8,568 nucleotides of DNA from JBCCRH01 sp039208045 (GTDB lineage Bacteria; Bacteroidota; Bacteroidia; Chitinophagales; Saprospiraceae), in assembly GCA_039208045.1 (NCBI GenBank), contig JBCCRH010000268.1, positions 1 through 8,568 on the forward strand, written 5' to 3'. This document shows, in pieces, positions 7,501 through 8,568 of this stretch. The notes under the pieces are model-generated. The model made no database searches. It was not told the DNA's origin and was given only the letters and a program-made list of their open reading frames with translations. The translations under genes were made by a program, and so were the position numbers. Numbering within the stretch: the stretch's first letter is position 1; each line of letters begins with the position of its first letter.

Positions 7501-8568
7501 TACAGTTGTAGTTCCTGTTATGCTTACTGATGCCTCTAACAATCTGGGTACTTGTAATTCAACCGTCACCATTGTGGACGATGAAGCACCGACAGCCCGT
7601 TGTAAGGATGCAACAGTGGTTTTGAATGGTACGGGTAGTGGTATGATTTCAATATCGGATATAGATAATGGGTCTTCTGATAATTGTAGCAGTACTGGCC
7701 TTACCTTATCCCGTATGTCGTTTTCTTGTTCGGATGTAGGAGAAGTTTCGGTTACCCTAAATGCAGTAGATCAATCCGGAAATTCGAGTAGTTGCACAAG
7801 TACTGTAACGGTATTAGATGAAATGGCTCCATTTGCGTTGTGTAATACTCTAAATATCCAATTGGATGCAGCGGGTTCAGCTTCAATCACTGCACAGCAG
7901 GTCGATAATGGCTCCAACGATGCCTGTGGCATAGCCAGCTACAGCCTGAGTAAAACCACCTTCAACTGTGGAAATACAGGATTTAATACGGTTACCCTAA
8001 CGGTGACGGACGTTAATGGTAACGCCAGCACTTGTGCAGGTTCGGTGATCCTAAGTAACAATATCCCTCCCACTGCTTCCTGCAAAAATCACACCGTTGA
8101 GTTAGACGAAAGTGGCGAAGCAAGCATTGCTGTTGCCGACATTGATAATGGCAGCTCAGCTAACTGTGGAAACCCCATCATGTTTTTAAATCGAAATGGT
8201 TTCAGTTGTGATGATACTGGTAATGATCAAACCGTTAGACTTGAGGTAATAGATGGCAATGGGATGTCCAGATCGTGCTCGGCAAGAGTAACGGTACAGG
8301 ACAATATATCACCAACAGCCATCTGTAAAGATGCAACAGTGATCTTATCCGCTACTGGTGAAGGTTCTATTGAAGCATCAGAGATTAATGATGGTTCTTT
8401 TGACAATTGCGGAATCACCTCCTATAACTTATCTCAAATGCTCTTTTCTTGTACCGATGCGGGGGAAGTTTCGGTTACCCTAAATGCAATAGATCATTCA
8501 GGAAATACAGGCAGTTGTACCGCCACTGTGACAGTAATCGACGAAATAGTCCCTACGGCCTTATGCCA
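4535..8568 (+). CDS. Giant secreted glycine-rich / HYR-like repeat protein (3' end beyond window)
   Basis: The open frame runs from ATG 4535 off the right edge with 1344 codons and no stop. A Sec signal peptide is clear: Lys6/Lys10, a hydrophobic core at about 12-23, and Leu-Ser-Ala before Gln31, the usual Bacteroidota cleavage pattern. Order after the leader: an unassigned Gly/Ser-rich stretch (31-118); one HYR-like repeat (119-200); an ALK/LTK-like glycine-rich domain (about 221-483); a linker (484-517); then ten complete HYR-like repeats and the start of an eleventh. The many paired cysteines and the leader mean it acts outside the cytoplasm. A type IX secretion C-terminal domain would be expected past the window but is not visible. 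The gene starts 121 bases after the sensor gene with no clear terminator between, so co-transcription is possible. No Shine-Dalgarno is present, as is usual here. Likely role: adhesin, matrix or sheath protein. No enzymatic motif was seen. Confidence 0.9.
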   Translation, partial: MTFFLKLSIKQIALVFTLSILTFSSNPLSAQSELAADGAIYEIGYSERVGTTGGATIDGNTSYCFGYGAGGSYFEDGSGGGESFVSNTTIESSRKAGGRSKVDADNSYAEYQILEFGKPVAVCNVDYRITIAPDETEISLTAAQIDNGSYDLGDGTIVDRSIDKTDCSTLDYGSNTVTLTVTDDDGNTDACRSLVTIQTDYSGITPFDVNDTGRKTLDYTGSYEEFYIPFSGERDFVVFTANGGDGGSARMKADICGECRSKGGSGTLVEASFHIGCGEGELTPGGLIRMIVGQAGKNHTGTEVACTGAGSAGGGGGSAVIYKPYGCEEWIVLLVAGGGGGAYQGMFSGGCVDSSSGRNANTGTSGTDGKGDSDEGQGGIDGQGGEYSGSLEIRFAGGGGGYLTNGTTSGCVGNRYGDGKAGGNTGGAGGSTSNADCSVGRRGGFGFGGGGLAKDAGGGGGGYSGGGSGGSTGGGGGGGSYINLDYVLNYDDIVVEEYNNNPQDGYIEYKFAGSSYSPSVSAVCKSSVTAYLEEDGTVELLPEDVDNGSFSSCEGLMSLSLGGSAKARLLDCSDNGPGLFNLSLVASLPDGTSSTCTTNLNVYSSVPPVAKCKDITVTLGSNGTATIDGSQIDDGSTSLCFSPPFSFLDKTEFTCDDIGENTVTLSVIGANIGATCLSNVTVESPEQTTANCCEAPDAQCQDIQVTLNNSGTATITAAAIDNGSTAECSIASMQLDISTFTCDDLGENVVSLLITDEEGNGGSCGAVVTVVEGGMDMAVCQNISIQLDGSGNVSITPNQIDNGSGTSCSETSNLSLSQTDFDCTNLGDNIVTLTATDSNGSSTCTATVTVEDNTAPTASCISSFTIELDADGSTTISDNAIENNSTDNCSIASISLNQTTFGCDDVGTFTLIQTVTDQSGNTATCSVAASIEDNVAPTIDCQNITRQLDENGEVRLFVDELITDFSERCFPINISIDEQYDLLDCGDVGTVVVPVMLTDASNNLGTCNSTVTIVDDEAPTARCKDATVVLNGTGSGMISISDIDNGSSDNCSSTGLTLSRMSFSCSDVGEVSVTLNAVDQSGNSSSCTSTVTVLDEMAPFALCNTLNIQLDAAGSASITAQQVDNGSNDACGIASYSLSKTTFNCGNTGFNTVTLTVTDVNGNASTCAGSVILSNNIPPTASCKNHTVELDESGEASIAVADIDNGSSANCGNPIMFLNRNGFSCDDTGNDQTVRLEVIDGNGMSRSCSARVTVQDNISPTAICKDATVILSATGEGSIEASEINDGSFDNCGITSYNLSQMLFSCTDAGEVSVTLNAIDHSGNTGSCTATVTVIDEIVPTALC
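4889..5134 (+). repeat. First HYR-like repeat, N-terminal to the glycine-rich domain
   Basis: These 82 codons begin Pro-Val-Ala-Val-Cys and contain AAQIDNGS and NTVTLTVTDDDGN followed by a Cys, the same landmarks as the large array further right. It lacks the Cys that normally follows the IDNGS segment. Being separated from its relatives by the glycine-rich domain, it suggests that domain was inserted into, or recombined within, an older repeat array. Confidence 0.75.
5195..5983 (+). other. Glycine-rich domain resembling the ALK/LTK receptor type (within the secreted CDS)
   Basis: Residues about 221-483 match the order of landmarks I recall for the Pfam Gly_rich (ALK/LTK) family: an aromatic strand with a polar G (YEEFYIPFSGERDF), a Gly-rich turn, an LTPGGLIRMIVGQAG segment (VGQ at 292-294), AGGGGGSAV, LLVAGGGGGAY at 333-343, further AGGGGGY blocks, and a closing run of seven Gly then Ser-Tyr-Ile-Asn at 473-483. 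In the ALK/LTK crystal structures this type of domain packs polyglycine-II helices. Unlike a plain glycine-rich filler, this one has several cysteines, including a CxxC at 256-259. Base composition is much richer in G than the flanking repeats. The family assignment is from motif recall, not a search. Confidence 0.7.
6086..8568 (+). repeat. Tandem array of HYR-like repeats, about 80 residues each
   Basis: Units begin with P-x-A-x-C at 6086, 6356, 6620, 6860 (Pro replaced by Asp), 7100, 7343, 7589, 7829, 8069, 8312 and 8552, the last cut by the edge. From 6620 on, unit length is almost constant at 240-246 bases; the first two are longer (270 and 264). The shared pattern is PTAxC, a strand with VxLDxxG, IDNGSxDNC, FxCxDxG, VTLTVTDxxGNxxTC and VTVxDxxAP. 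About four cysteines per unit suggest two disulphides. Such repeats are immunoglobulin-like extracellular spacers in Bacteroidota. The unit at 7343 is the most divergent: its IDNGS segment is replaced. The unit at 6356 carries an extra Cys-Cys pair at its end. Confidence 0.85.
7589..8551 (+). repeat. Higher-order three-repeat duplication, period 723 bases
   Basis: The units at 7589 and 8312 are closer to each other than to the units between them. They share an exact 24-base segment at 7742-7765 and 8465-8488, precisely 723 bases apart, and near-identical starts encoding CKDATVVL and CKDATVIL. The following unit starts also match (PFALC at 7829, PTALC at 8552). This indicates copying of a three-unit block and predicts continuation of the pattern to the right. 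Confidence 0.65.

Noticed and set aside
6634..8418. Minus-strand open frames opposite the HYR-like array
   Set aside because: They recur at repeat spacing as mirrors of the real coding frame and show no domain or start-site support.
6620..8568. CRISPR-like periodic repeats
   Set aside because: The period is about 240 bases, copies are divergent at DNA level and the whole stretch is one continuous coding frame, so this is a protein domain array.

Overview
The window looks like accessory DNA from a Bacteroidota genome, most plausibly a Saprospiria-type marine or sludge bacterium (Lewinella, Haliscomenobacter or relatives). The evidence is a one-protein hybrid two-component system with an AraC output domain, a very large secreted protein with HYR-like repeats of the kind common in that class, a leader ending in Ser-Ala-Gln, AT-rich spacers and no clear Shine-Dalgarno sequences. 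The genus is an inference from style, not from a marker gene.

Layout, left to right, all on the + strand. (1) Positions 1-201 hold the possible end of an upstream glycine-rich gene, a strong rho-independent hairpin at 91-134 and a weak promoter-like site. (2) Positions 202-4413 encode a complete 1403-residue hybrid sensor: leader, periplasmic propeller, Y_Y_Y domain, one membrane helix, histidine kinase, receiver and AraC-type DNA-binding domain. Between kinase and receiver lies a Pro/Ser/Thr linker made of heptamer repeats and an almost G-free C-rich tract. (3) Positions 4414-4534 are a 121-base spacer with a dyad (GTTACAA-N12-TTGTAAC) and no convincing terminator. (4) From 4535 to the window edge runs one open frame of 1344 codons that is not finished here. 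It encodes a signal peptide, a short N-terminal region, a first HYR-like repeat, a Cys-containing glycine-rich domain resembling the ALK/LTK receptor glycine-rich domain (Pfam Gly_rich type), and then at least ten full HYR-like repeats of about 80 residues, each with about four cysteines.

How they may work together: the sensor would detect a periplasmic ligand and act directly on DNA. Its nearest downstream neighbour is not a SusC/SusD polysaccharide-uptake operon, the usual partner of such sensors, but a giant surface or secreted protein that is probably an adhesin or matrix protein. The dyad in between is a candidate control site. This regulator-target pairing is inferred from position only.

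The most unusual points are the metazoan-receptor-like glycine-rich domain placed between HYR-like repeats, a three-repeat (723-base) higher-order duplication in the array, and a repeat-derived linker inside the sensor kinase.
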